Shown here piece by piece: positions 7,458 through 14,119 of a stretch of 27,562 nucleotides of DNA. The translations under genes and the position numbers were made by a program. The notes under the pieces are model-generated. The model was given only the letters and a program-made list of their open reading frames with translations, was not told the DNA's origin and did no database searches. Positions within the stretch are counted from its first letter, which is position 1, and the number at the start of each line of letters is the position of its first letter. The DNA comes from a virus, in the IMG/VR virus record IMGVR_UViG_3300037187_000044, positions 1 to 27,562 of that record. One strand, given 5' to 3'.

Positions 7458-9590
7458 TTGTCGAAAACCATTGAAGAAATCGGGCTAATTGTCGGAGGTC
7501 TGGCATTTGCCATGGCCACCGGGCCGATCGGCATCGCCATGCTTGGCCTGAGCGCGAGCGCGGCCTCGGCCATGATCGGCATTGGACTGACTACGGCCCT
7601 CGCCGGCGTGGGCCTGGCCATTCGCCCCACCAATCGGCCGGTTGGAGCGGCGAACACAATCAGCTTCGGCAACGGGAGCAGTCCGCGGCGCGTGCTCTAT
7701 GGCCAGTTCCAGACCGCGGGCGTGCTCACCGATGCTAGCTTTCCCGCGTCGGCCAACCTTTCAACGACGGCGCAGTACTTGCACCTGGTCTATACGCTGA
7801 CCGGGCACGAAATCTCGAGCTTCGATGCCGTCTCGATCGATGGCACGGTCTATAACTTCGGCACTAATGGGCTCATCGGCGATCTCTATTACGGCGGCGG
7901 CGTGGGAGACAATCTGTGGCACGTCATGCCCGGAGGCGGCGTCGCCGTCAACGACATCTACTGGCAGCACGTTTTCTTTGAATTCGATTTTGGCCGCCCT
8001 CTCAATACCGGGCAGCCCTTTCCGGCTCTGGCTTCGGGGGATTCCTCCTGGACTTCGGCCTGCCTGCAGCGCGGCTGCGCCAAGGTGCATGTGATCCTGC
8101 GCGCCGATGCTGGCTGGACGGTGCTTTTCCCCAGCGGCCAGCTCCCCAACATTCAATTCCTCATCACCGGGAAAAAGCTGATCGATCCTCGCATCGTTAC
8201 CGCCTGGCAGCCTTTGACGGTGTATGCGAAATATCAGTACGCTCTGGATTCCGCAGGACACATCTGGGTGCAGACAAACACCAGCGGCGCCAGCGGCGCC
8301 GGCCCGGCCAGCCCGCTTATTTATGTCAGCAGCCCCACCACCGTGAGCGATGGTACCTGCAGTTGGACCAGCTACGGCTATGGCCAAACGCAGATCTCAG
8401 AAGGCGTCGACGGCAATCCGCAGGGCCACTTGGTGAATGCGCGCCTGGTGAATGATGCCTGGGCGGCAGGATCGACATACGCCGTTAACTATGTAATCGA
8501 AGCCCCGCTTGGCTACGTGCAAATGTGCACCGCGAGCAGCGGAGCCGTGGGAAGCACGGAGCCCGCATTCGCTCTGACTCTCGGCGGCGCCACCACCGAT
8601 GGCGGCGCCACCTGGACCTGCCTGGGCCGGAGTTGGCACGCCATCAACCCCTCGAACCCGGCGCTGATCGTCAATGACTATCTGCAAGATACCGACGCCG
8701 GCCTGGGGGGCGCGCTGAATACGATCGATATCGCTTCGGTCTGCGCGGCCGCCAACGTGTGCGAAGAGCAGGCCCTCATCATCTGGAACGCCGATAACAC
8801 CGTGGTTTATGAGAACCAGTACGCCTGCGATGGCATGTTCGATCACAGCTCGACGCGCGGCGACGTGCTCAGCTCACTGCTGGCCTCGATGGCCGGCTGG
8901 GCGATTCCGCCCGGCGATCTTTGGCACGTCATCGCCGGAAGTTTTCAGACACCCACACTCAGCCTGGGCGATGGCGACATGCGAGGGCCGACCAAGGGCG
9001 ATTTCCGGCTTTCGATGCGCGATGTCTGCAACTCGGTAAAGGGAAAATTCTCGCCCGCCTTTATTCCAGCCAATCCGGCGGCGCTGGTTTCCATGACCAA
9101 CCTGCCGGGCATTTGGCAGGAACAAAGCTTCCCCGCCTACCAGGCGAACGGCTCGGCCGGCAAGCCTAACTATCTCAATTCGGAAGATGGCGGCCAGATC
9201 AAATGGCTCGACCTCAAGCTGGATTTCACCACCAGTATGTGGATGGCGCAGCGCCTGGCGAAAATCGCCATGATGCGCACGCGCTTCCAGCAGACTCTAA
9301 CGCTGGCCTGCAAAACAATCGCGCTGCAACTCGAGGCGAGCGACGTTTTCGATTTCACTCACGCACGCTGGAACATTGTGAGCCAGCCCTTTGAAGTGAC
9401 CCAGACATCAATGACCATGGAACCCGCCGACGGGCGCGCTTCGGAAAAAGACGGGCCTTCGCTCGGCGTCGATCTGACGGCGCGGCAGACCGATCCTTCG
9501 GTCTACGAATTCCAGGGGCCAAGTTCTGCCACCGTATTCGGCGAGTACTCGCCTTATGGAATTACCGGCGTGATGACGGGTGTGGAATAG
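7458..9590 (+). CDS. Tail tip attachment protein (J-like) with carbohydrate-module-like inserts
   Basis: 710 residues from TTG 7458, chosen because a GGAGA Shine-Dalgarno (7446-7450) lies seven bases upstream and the previous gene has just ended. N-terminus: Gly/Ala-rich hydrophobic stretch (about 9-55), then 'GNGSSPRRVLYGQFQTAGVLTDAS ... LHLVYTLTGHEISSFDAVSIDG', typical of central tail-tip proteins. Two related inserted modules, about residues 250-307 and 335-390, have the form 'W..(L)T.Y....Y..(...)(G)..W(V)QT..SG.SG...P....(..)T(V)SDGTCSWTSYG' and 'DGGATWTCLG', a carbohydrate-binding-like module common in phage tail proteins. The last third (FRLSMRDVCNSVKGKF..., 'LEASDVFDFTHARWN') resembles the baseplate part of tip proteins. 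Probably the baseplate hub and adhesin platform. The cell target is unknown. Confidence 0.8.
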   Translation: MSKTIEEIGLIVGGLAFAMATGPIGIAMLGLSASAASAMIGIGLTTALAGVGLAIRPTNRPVGAANTISFGNGSSPRRVLYGQFQTAGVLTDASFPASANLSTTAQYLHLVYTLTGHEISSFDAVSIDGTVYNFGTNGLIGDLYYGGGVGDNLWHVMPGGGVAVNDIYWQHVFFEFDFGRPLNTGQPFPALASGDSSWTSACLQRGCAKVHVILRADAGWTVLFPSGQLPNIQFLITGKKLIDPRIVTAWQPLTVYAKYQYALDSAGHIWVQTNTSGASGAGPASPLIYVSSPTTVSDGTCSWTSYGYGQTQISEGVDGNPQGHLVNARLVNDAWAAGSTYAVNYVIEAPLGYVQMCTASSGAVGSTEPAFALTLGGATTDGGATWTCLGRSWHAINPSNPALIVNDYLQDTDAGLGGALNTIDIASVCAAANVCEEQALIIWNADNTVVYENQYACDGMFDHSSTRGDVLSSLLASMAGWAIPPGDLWHVIAGSFQTPTLSLGDGDMRGPTKGDFRLSMRDVCNSVKGKFSPAFIPANPAALVSMTNLPGIWQEQSFPAYQANGSAGKPNYLNSEDGGQIKWLDLKLDFTTSMWMAQRLAKIAMMRTRFQQTLTLACKTIALQLEASDVFDFTHARWNIVSQPFEVTQTSMTMEPADGRASEKDGPSLGVDLTARQTDPSVYEFQGPSSATVFGEYSPYGITGVMTGVE

Positions 9591-9593
9591 AAC

Positions 9594-9869
9594 TCACTTC
9601 ATCAGGGCCATGGCCAGAAAGCGCCGGGCATGCGTTTCCTGCGCGTTGATCTCGTCGGTGATATCAACACCATCTTTTACCAGATGGCCGCGCAGGGGGT
9701 CGCCTTCGGCGTGCACCCGATAGGAAGTCCGCTCCACTCGAATGTCGTCGAGCAGACGGTGCATCAGGCGAAGAAACATGCGGCGTTCAGGGTCGGTGAG
9801 ATCGATGCGGCAAGTTTGCCGCCGCTCAGTTACGGTTTCAGGCATAATCAGCTCCAACTTTCTCGGCAT
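9594..9869 (-). CDS. Small hypothetical protein, last gene of leftward coupled cluster
   Basis: 91 residues from ATG 9869, which overlaps the upstream stop as TGATG. A second in-frame ATG at 9845 (MPETVTERRQ) has a GGAG Shine-Dalgarno seven bases upstream and may be the main start, giving 83 residues. The protein is charged, rich in Arg/Asp/Glu (CRIDLTDPERRMFLRLMHRLLDDIRVE), with no membrane segment. The family is not recognised. The stop lies four bases from the stop of the tail tip gene, so the two units are convergent with no room for a terminator between them. Confidence 0.55.
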   Translation of the reverse strand: MPRKLELIMPETVTERRQTCRIDLTDPERRMFLRLMHRLLDDIRVERTSYRVHAEGDPLRGHLVKDGVDITDEINAQETHARRFLAMALMK

Positions 9870-10243
9870 CAGCAGGCGCGCATGAGGCCAGATAAAAACG
9901 TTAAGAACAGCGCGGCGCAGACCATCGCGCCCGTCCACGGCGAAATCGAAACCGTCGAGTTTGAGGTCTTCGAACCAAAGTACTGCGAACGTTGCGGGCG
10001 GATGGGGCTGCGCGTCAAAGGCTCGCGCGAAAAATACTGCTCCTCCTGCAACGAATCGCTTTCCGCGCTTCCGCCGGCCACCGCCGAACTCTCAGCGCGC
10101 GAACTGCCGCCAAGAGTGTTCTCGAAGGAAACCGTGTCTGAGGAAACCAACTCCTCAAGGATCTCGCCAAAGCGATAGTGGTTGAATTGCACCTGGCCGT
10201 CGGCGCGAACGATGGTCTCGACAGCTTCCACGCTCAACTTCAT
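9869..10243 (-). CDS. Small protein with C-terminal hydrophobic segment (coupled cluster gene 3)
   Basis: 124 residues. The ATG (10243) overlaps the previous stop (ATGA) and has a good GGGAGG Shine-Dalgarno. Residues 1-45 (MKLSVEAVETIVRADGQVQF...) look like an ordinary soluble domain; the middle is Ser-rich; residues about 105-122 (GAMVCAALFLTFLSG) form one possible membrane span. However, the C-terminal two thirds are exactly antisense to a zinc-ribbon protein at 9882-10178 that looks genuine. Either both strands code or the C-terminal part of one of them is not natural. No function recognised. Confidence 0.45.
   Translation of the reverse strand: MKLSVEAVETIVRADGQVQFNHYRFGEILEELVSSDTVSFENTLGGSSRAESSAVAGGSAESDSLQEEQYFSREPLTRSPIRPQRSQYFGSKTSNSTVSISPWTGAMVCAALFLTFLSGLMRAC
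9882..10178 (+). CDS. Small zinc-ribbon protein
   Basis: 98 residues from ATG 9882. The core FEPKYCERCGRMGLRVKG..EKYCSSC, followed by 'ALPPAT', is a C-x2-C ... C-x2-C zinc ribbon of a style seen in small acidobacterial proteins ('KYCERCGGLWLRP.G...YC..C'). The ribbon probably binds zinc and perhaps nucleic acid or protein; the role is unknown. The gene lies wholly antisense to the 9869-10243 reading frame. The C-terminal 30 residues (after about residue 68) are polar and may be an extension that exists only because the frame stays open. No obvious Shine-Dalgarno. Confidence 0.55.
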   Translation: MRPDKNVKNSAAQTIAPVHGEIETVEFEVFEPKYCERCGRMGLRVKGSREKYCSSCNESLSALPPATAELSARELPPRVFSKETVSEETNSSRISPKR

Positions 10244-10338
10244 TGCAGGCCTCCCAGCGGTTTGGCATTGCGAAAGATCAGCCACAGAAATAGCCGGTCG
10301 AGCTGGTCCCAAACGAATAGCTGTAGATTTGTTCTCAC
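10240..10338 (-). CDS. Very small hydrophobic protein (32 residues, coupled cluster gene 2)
   Basis: Starts at GTG 10338, which overlaps the upstream stop (GTGA), and ends in ATGA with the next start. The product VRTNLQLFVWDQLDRLFLWL... has a Trp/Leu/Phe-rich amphipathic or membrane-associated helix. Being overlapped at both ends by neighbours argues that it is translated. It may be a membrane micro-protein or may serve mainly to pass ribosomes to the next gene. Family not recognised. Confidence 0.42.
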   Translation of the reverse strand: MRTNLQLFVWDQLDRLFLWLIFRNAKPLGGLQ

Positions 10339-10598
10339 TTTTTGGCCGCCTTGCGACCTTTCTTGTAGGCAGCCGACGGGCGCTTCGGCTTTGACTGCGG
10401 GATGTCCGAAAGCTTGGGCGGAACAACAGGCTGGCGATGCGGGAAAGAGGCTGGGATGGGCCGCTCGGCAGAGGGCTGAGGGTTCGGCTCGTCCAGTTTT
10501 CGCACCAGCCGCACCAGCCAAACCAGATCCTTCATAGTGATGCCGTATTGCACCTTGCGATCGATCTCATTGAAACGGTCAGCGTCAACTTTATTCAT
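10335..10598 (-). CDS. Small basic protein, first gene of leftward coupled cluster
   Basis: 87 residues from ATG 10598 (MNKVDADRFNEIDRKVQYG). The N-terminal 40 residues form predicted helices with ITMKDLVWLVRLVRKLDE; the rest is Pro-rich and ends in a Lys/Arg-rich tail (PSAAYKKGRKAAKK) that could bind nucleic acid. It lies about 30 bases after the -10 box of a good promoter and leads a chain of four overlapping genes running to 9594. The cluster sits between tail and lysis modules on the opposite strand, so it is probably expressed independently of late transcription. No known family recognised. Confidence 0.6.
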   Translation of the reverse strand: MNKVDADRFNEIDRKVQYGITMKDLVWLVRLVRKLDEPNPQPSAERPIPASFPHRQPVVPPKLSDIPQSKPKRPSAAYKKGRKAAKK

Positions 10599-10655
10599 AA
10601 CCCAGCGGGTGCCTTTCTGGGATCGGAGTCTAGCGCGATCCCAACGGCAGCGCAA
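10599..10655 (-). promoter_or_regulatory. Promoter with two operator-like inverted repeats (leftward cluster)
   Basis: Leftward -35 TTGCGC (10655-10650), 17-nt spacer, -10 TAGACT (10632-10627). The -10 box sits at the centre of a perfect inverted repeat GGGATCG-N10-CGATCCC (10619-10642), which contains two GATC sites. Directly downstream, 10599-10615, is a degenerate copy of the AAGCCA-N5-TGGCTT palindrome (AAGGCA-N5-TGGGTT read leftward). The same arrangement is found at 15477-15534. The promoter is back-to-back with the lysozyme gene. Confidence 0.65.
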
Positions 10656-10680
10656 GGGCCATTGGTAACAAAAAGGGAAA

Positions 10681-11121
10681 ATGATCACCTGCATAAAAGA
10701 CCAGCTCATCCGCGATGAAGGCGTGCGCCTGCAGAAATACCTGGACTCGCGCGGCTTCTGGACGATCGGCGTCGGCCACAACCTGGACGCGAATCCCCTG
10801 CCCTACGACATTTCGCAGGGCATCTCGATGGCGCTGGCCACGCAGATTGAAGGGGATGACATTGCGCGTGTGACCGCGCAGCTCTTTGGCGACCTACCCT
10901 GGCTGCGGTCGCTCGATGTGGTAAGGCAGGGCGTCTTCCAGAACATGGGCTTCAACATGGGCGAAGGCGGAGTACTCGAATTCCATCACGATCTGGCCGA
11001 CACCCAGGCCGGCAGGTATGTGCAGGCCGGCGCCGACATGAAGGCCTCGCTGTGGTACGGGCAGGTGGGCCCGCGGGCCCAAAGGCTCGTGCAGCAGATG
11101 ATCACGGGCGTCTGGCAATAG
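10681..11121 (+). CDS. Phage lysozyme, T4-type (GH24)
   Basis: 146 residues. It cleaves the glycan strands of peptidoglycan at lysis. The catalytic motif is plain: IRDEGVRLQKYLDSRGFWTIGVGH gives Glu13, Asp22 and Thr28, spaced exactly as Glu11-Asp20-Thr26 in T4 lysozyme. Then 'NMGFNMGEGGVLEFHHDL' corresponds to the conserved Asn-Met-x-Phe-Asn region and 'SLWYGQVGPRAQRLVQQMITGVW' to the C-terminal RA.R...M..G.W signature. No signal peptide, so release depends on the neighbouring holin-like gene. ATG 10681 follows AAGGGAAA. First gene of the lysis cassette. Confidence 0.9.
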   Translation: MITCIKDQLIRDEGVRLQKYLDSRGFWTIGVGHNLDANPLPYDISQGISMALATQIEGDDIARVTAQLFGDLPWLRSLDVVRQGVFQNMGFNMGEGGVLEFHHDLADTQAGRYVQAGADMKASLWYGQVGPRAQRLVQQMITGVWQ

Positions 11122-11178
11122 GGTTCCCCCTCTCTCTTCGGGTTCCGTGGTAGGAACTTTTCGAGAAGGGATCACTCC

Positions 11179-11463
11179 ATGAAGAAACTGATCGCACGAG
11201 CAAAAGCCTTTTGGGCGTCACTGCCTCACCAGGTGCAGGCCGCGGTTGTGGTATTCGCCACAGTGGCCGCCACCACGCTGAGTAAGGAATTGCAGGCCCT
11301 CACCTTTAGCACCCCGCATTTCACCTGGATCACTTTGCAGCATGACGTCTGGGCCTCCTGCGTGGCCGGCTTCATCGCGCTGCGCGCTTTCTACATGTTC
11401 CCCAACCGTAACGCTCCGGAGCAAGGGGCGATCGCGCCGCCGGCAGAGCTGGGTGGGAAATGA
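11179..11463 (+). CDS. Holin-like membrane protein
   Basis: 94 residues. Two hydrophobic segments are visible, about residues 18-36 and 55-74, with a Lys/Arg-rich N-terminus (MKKLIARAKAF) and a polar Pro/Gly tail. Size, two-span topology and placement directly after the lysozyme fit a holin that permeabilises the inner membrane at lysis. No sequence family was recognised, so the call rests on topology and context. It overlaps the next gene by ATGA. A AGAAGGGA ribosome-binding site precedes the ATG. Confidence 0.6.
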   Translation: MKKLIARAKAFWASLPHQVQAAVVVFATVAATTLSKELQALTFSTPHFTWITLQHDVWASCVAGFIALRAFYMFPNRNAPEQGAIAPPAELGGK

Positions 11464-12155
11464 AGACGGCTCTTTCGATTGCACTTATCGCCTTGCTCGC
11501 AGCGGCGACGGCGGGAATCCTGGTGGTGGTCCATGACCTCCACCGGGATCTCACCGACCTGCACACCGTCATCGATGAGACCGCCGTCACCGTGCGCACG
11601 GCCGGCGGCTCCATTCAAACGACGGGCAAGGCCGTGGGCGATGCGGTCACCGATATCGCCGACGCTGCGGAAAACTCCCAGCACGATATCCGCGACCTGG
11701 CGAACGGACTGACCGGCAGCATGGACCGGGTTGCCACCGACACCGCGCGCAATCTCGAAATCTTTGGCGGGACGCAAAACGAGATCCGGCAAATCATCCG
11801 CGACCCTCGCTTCAAAAAGCAGGTATTCGATGCGCTCGAAAACTCGAACGAGCTGCTGCAGCATGCTCAGCTCACGCTAACGACCGCGGACGGAACTCTC
11901 GGCAAGAGCCAGGACACGTTCGATGCCGCCACCGGAACCTTGCACCAGGCCTCGGCGCTCTTTGCCAATGCCGATCCTTTCGTCATGAACCTGGGGAAAA
12001 TTTCAGGCGACGCCTATACCACAGAGCATCGTTACTTCTTCCCCACGAAGCAGAAGATGTCGGTCGCCGGCTATTTGTGGAAGGGATTCGAAATCGGGAA
12101 AGAGGTTGTCTTGCCGGGCTCCGAGATCGGCTACTACCTGACCAACATGAAGTGA
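11460..12155 (+). CDS. Membrane-anchored helical protein (possible spanin-like function)
   Basis: 231 residues, coupled to the holin-like gene by ATGA. One N-terminal membrane span (about residues 4-24, ALSIALIALLAAATAGILVVV), then a long Thr/Asp/Ala-rich helical stretch (about 27-175) full of heptad-like repeats (TVIDETAVTVRTAGGSIQTT, 'TARNLEIFGGTQNEIRQI', 'ALENSNELLQHAQLTLTTAD'), then a compact end with YFFPTKQKMSVAGYLWKGFE. The topology is that of an inner-membrane spanin subunit reaching into the periplasm, and it sits where a spanin would. The length exceeds typical inner spanins and no outer lipoprotein partner is seen. Alternatively it is an MCE-tail-like or phage-envelope protein. Confidence 0.5.
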   Translation: MKTALSIALIALLAAATAGILVVVHDLHRDLTDLHTVIDETAVTVRTAGGSIQTTGKAVGDAVTDIADAAENSQHDIRDLANGLTGSMDRVATDTARNLEIFGGTQNEIRQIIRDPRFKKQVFDALENSNELLQHAQLTLTTADGTLGKSQDTFDAATGTLHQASALFANADPFVMNLGKISGDAYTTEHRYFFPTKQKMSVAGYLWKGFEIGKEVVLPGSEIGYYLTNMK

Positions 12156-12158
12156 GGA

Positions 12159-12206
12159 AACCGAGCCGCTGGCTTTTGGCGTAGACTTCGGATCGGAGGG
12201 GAATTC
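12159..12206 (+). promoter_or_regulatory. Candidate promoter with degenerate AAGCCA-N5-TGGCTT site
   Basis: A -10-like TAGACT (12182-12187) is followed by GGATCGGAGG, which supplies both a GATC and the GGAGG Shine-Dalgarno for ATG 12213. Just upstream, 12159-12175 reads AACCGA-N5-TGGCTT, one good and one poor half-site of the palindrome found elsewhere in the window, with the same GCCGC spacer as the 15.5-kb copy. No convincing -35 is seen. Confidence 0.35.
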
Positions 12207-12212
12207 AAAATC

Positions 12213-12590
12213 ATGAACAAATTTGAAAGCTGGCTTGAGAGAGCTGGCAAGGATTTCGAGAAAGGCCTCACCTTCGTGCTGCCTATTGCGGCCAGCTCGG
12301 GCGAAGTGGCTGTGGCGGCTTTCGCCCCGGCTCTGGGTCCGATGTTTAATTCCACCGTCAACGCCGTCGTGCTAGCCGAACAGAAGTACACCGCGCTCGG
12401 TAAGCAGACCGGAACCGGCGCATCGAAACTCGCGGACGTCGTCACGCTGATGGGTCCGGTGATTGCGCAGGGCTTGAAGGATGCAGGCCAAAGCTCGGAT
12501 GCCACGGCCGTGAACGGCTATGTGAGTTCCGTAGTTGCGGTGCTGAATGCGGCCCCGGCGCCGACGCCAGCGCCCGCAGCAGCCTCATAA
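12213..12590 (+). CDS. Small conserved phage protein, unknown function
   Basis: 125 residues. The N-terminus (MNKFESWLERAGKDFEKGL) is an amphipathic helix, followed by Ala/Val-rich helices (about 28-62 and 78-112) and a Pro-Ala tail. 'NAVVLAEQKYTALGKQTGTGASKLADVVTLMGPVIAQ' resembles small proteins often seen near the lysis or late modules of acidobacterial and related prophages, but I cannot name a domain. No signal peptide; the helices are only moderately hydrophobic. A strong GGAGG lies about 14 bases before the ATG. It follows the lysis cassette and ends 12 bases before a large hairpin. Confidence 0.55.
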   Translation: MNKFESWLERAGKDFEKGLTFVLPIAASSGEVAVAAFAPALGPMFNSTVNAVVLAEQKYTALGKQTGTGASKLADVVTLMGPVIAQGLKDAGQSSDATAVNGYVSSVVAVLNAAPAPTPAPAAAS

Positions 12591-12602
12591 CAAACTCAAC
12601 GC

Positions 12603-12654
12603 GCATGATGTGCATAAGATTCGTATGCACATCATGCCCCGCTTTTGGTGCGGG
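12603..12654 (+). repeat. Two adjacent hairpins between late genes
   Basis: A perfect 14-bp stem, GCATGATGTGCATA (12603-12616) paired with 12624-12637, encloses a 7-nt loop. It abuts a second hairpin CCCGC-N7-GCGGG (12638-12654). No U-tract follows, so this is not a standard intrinsic terminator. It may stabilise the 3' end of the upstream message or be a DNA operator or recombination site. It ends 15 bases before the next gene. Confidence 0.6.
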
Positions 12655-12668
12655 TGTAGGATTGCCTT

Positions 12669-13187
12669 ATGGCCAGCCCCGCCAAAGCTCTCGCCCCCGT
12701 CGCCCTTTCTCCCGCCGAGATTGAAGCTTTAGCTGCGGAGTACCGCGACCTGGATGCACAAATCGCGGCGATCGATCTCAAGGCCAACGAAGAGATACGT
12801 CCTCTGCGGACCCGTATCGACGAGGTCTGGGAGCTGCTGATTGCCCAGGTGCGGAAGTACGGTTCGGCGCATGCCGAGAAATCGAAGCTGCTCTACGGCG
12901 TGACGCTCGAAGTGATGGGCACGTTTGGCAGCTCCTCGAGTGCGGACGCCGCCGCAGTGGAAGCGTTTCGCCTGCTGTTGGTGAAAGCCAAGAAAGCGCG
13001 CCTGCTGAAACTCATCTTCGAAAAGACGGAACGCTGGGCGCTCACGGCAAAGGCCTCCGTCATCCTGCTGAAAGCTCATGCCGAAAAGCAGATCCCGAAT
13101 AAATTGTTTATCGCCTTCGCGCGCTGCTCGGTATCGAAGGATCGCACGCCCACGCTGGTGGTGCGCGAGAGAGTAAAGCCAGCCTAG
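12669..13187 (+). CDS. Gam-like host-nuclease inhibitor family protein (tentative)
   Basis: 172 residues. Residues 15-65 form a charged helix (LAAEYRDLDAQIAAIDLKANEEIRPLRTRIDEVWELLIAQV) followed by 'HAEKSKLLYGVTLEVMGTFG', a layout like Mu/bacteriophage Gam proteins: a long coiled coil, then a Lys-rich 'K...L.G.' beta segment. Gam binds DNA ends and shields them from host RecBCD. The remaining half (KKARLLKLIFEKTERWALTAKASVILL...) has no clear match, and a DNA-binding structural protein is an alternative. Last rightward gene before the terminator near 13.37 kb. Confidence 0.4.
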   Translation: MASPAKALAPVALSPAEIEALAAEYRDLDAQIAAIDLKANEEIRPLRTRIDEVWELLIAQVRKYGSAHAEKSKLLYGVTLEVMGTFGSSSSADAAAVEAFRLLLVKAKKARLLKLIFEKTERWALTAKASVILLKAHAEKQIPNKLFIAFARCSVSKDRTPTLVVRERVKPA

Positions 13188-13423
13188 CCGTCTTCGAGTG
13201 TTAAGCTAGAGAGGTCATGACGGGCAAACGCTCATCCGTCCAAGGTAGAAGCGAAGAACCCGTAGCGTGTCGATTTGAATCCATCCAAAGAGGTCGCGGC
13301 TATCACAGTCGTGTCATAATTTAGAGGCTTACCCTTGAAATCCCCACTCCAGCCCGGAACCCTAAAGGGTCCGGGCGATTTTTTGTTTTGAGTGGAGAGC
13401 GCGAACAAAGGGGCCTTCCTTCC
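13188..13423. other. Non-coding interval between convergent late and HU genes
   Basis: This 236-base stretch has no credible gene. It contains a TCATAAT box (13314-13320) without a matching -35 and, at 13352-13390, a terminator. A short transcript of about 60 nt starting just after the TCATAAT and ending at the terminator is conceivable but unsupported. No tRNA cloverleaf could be formed. Confidence 0.5.
13352..13390 (+). terminator. Intrinsic terminator after the lysis/late genes
   Basis: GCCCGG-A-ACCC-TAAA-GGGT-CCGGGC forms a strong GC-rich stem with a single bulged A, followed by GATTTTTTGTTTT on the plus strand. This would end rightward transcription from the late module before it enters the leftward HU gene. 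Confidence 0.85.
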
Positions 13424-13741
13424 CTAAGCGGCTTTCTTCGCGGCCGTCGGCGAGATCGCTTCCTTCACCGCCTTCGCGATGCGGAATTTCACCACCGTTC
13501 TCGCCGAGATCTTGAGCGCTTCGCCGGTCTGGGGATTGCGTCCCATGCGGGCGTTGCGGTGGGCTTTGACCAGGCGGCCAATGCCGGGCAACACGAAGAC
13601 GCCATTCTTCTTCGTCTCTTTGATGGCGACGGCGGCGAGCTCGTCGAGGAAAGTGTTCGCGATTTTCTTGTTGATGGGAGCGCCGAGTTCTTCGGCAAGG
13701 TAGGCGACTAGCTTGGTTTTGCTCATTGTGGCTGTGGGCAT
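13424..13741 (-). CDS. HU/IHF-family DNA-binding protein
   Basis: 105 residues. HU-type proteins bind and bend DNA as dimers. The full pattern is present: MSKTKLVAYLAEELGAPINKKIANTFLDELAAVAIKETKKNG (helical body), 'VFVLPGIGRLVKAHRNARMGRNPQTGEALKISARTVVKFRIAKAVKEAI' (beta arms with the GRNPQTGE signature) and an Ala/Lys tail. ATG 13741 is chosen because GGAGG lies six bases upstream; this adds five residues before the more usual MSKTK. It is transcribed leftward, divergent from the 13779 gene. A phage-coded HU could assist integration, packaging or chromatin control. Confidence 0.92.
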   Translation of the reverse strand: MPTATMSKTKLVAYLAEELGAPINKKIANTFLDELAAVAIKETKKNGVFVLPGIGRLVKAHRNARMGRNPQTGEALKISARTVVKFRIAKAVKEAISPTAAKKAA

Positions 13742-13778
13742 TTGTTCCTCCAGCGTGGATAATAGCGCAGTTGCACAA

Positions 13779-14063
13779 ATGAAGGTTCGATTTCAGTACG
13801 CGCCTCCCTATCCAGCCGCCAGATTCCGGGCGAGATTCCAGCTTCGATACGTGGAGTTCTGCTGCGAACGCATGGAGGCGGTCGTTACGGAGACCCGCGC
13901 CATTCAGTTCGGAGCCCCGATCCTCACCGACCGCAAGGAATGCGAGCTTGCCATTTACTACTGGAGCTGCTGGCCCGAGGGCCCCGCGCTCACTCGCCTG
14001 CCGCTCGACTTCTGTCCGTTCTGTGGCGAACCCATCGAACTCGAAGAGATAACAATCGGCTGA
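13779..14063 (+). CDS. Small Cys-rich conserved protein
   Basis: 94 residues from ATG 13779 (MKVRFQYAPPYPAARFRARF). Contains 'VEFCCERMEAVVTE', 'RKECELAIYYWSCWPEG' and a C-terminal 'CPFCGEPIEL' zinc-knuckle. Several Cys pairs suggest metal binding. The family is not named to my knowledge, but proteins of this look accompany acidobacterial prophages. A GATAAT box at 13758-13763 would start transcription about nine bases before the ATG, and no Shine-Dalgarno is visible, so the message may have almost no leader. Divergent from the HU gene. Confidence 0.6.
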   Translation: MKVRFQYAPPYPAARFRARFQLRYVEFCCERMEAVVTETRAIQFGAPILTDRKECELAIYYWSCWPEGPALTRLPLDFCPFCGEPIELEEITIG

Positions 14064-14079
14064 GCGTTTTGCACAGTTT

Positions 14080-14119
14080 CCACTTGGCCGCACAGGCCTG
14101 CGGGTGATAACGATCCCGC
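14080..14119 (+). promoter_or_regulatory. Promoter of the first tyrosine recombinase gene
   Basis: -35 TTGGCC (14084-14089), 16-nt spacer, -10 GATAAC (14106-14111), then eight bases (GATCCCGC) to ATG 14120, again consistent with a leaderless message. The -35 lies in CCACTTGGNNGCACAGGCC, a 19-base string shared with the promoter at 17552-17583. Confidence 0.55.

Noticed and set aside
13262-13300. Possible tRNA T-loop (GATTTGAATCC)
   Set aside because: No pairing T-stem, anticodon arm or acceptor stem could be drawn on either strand.
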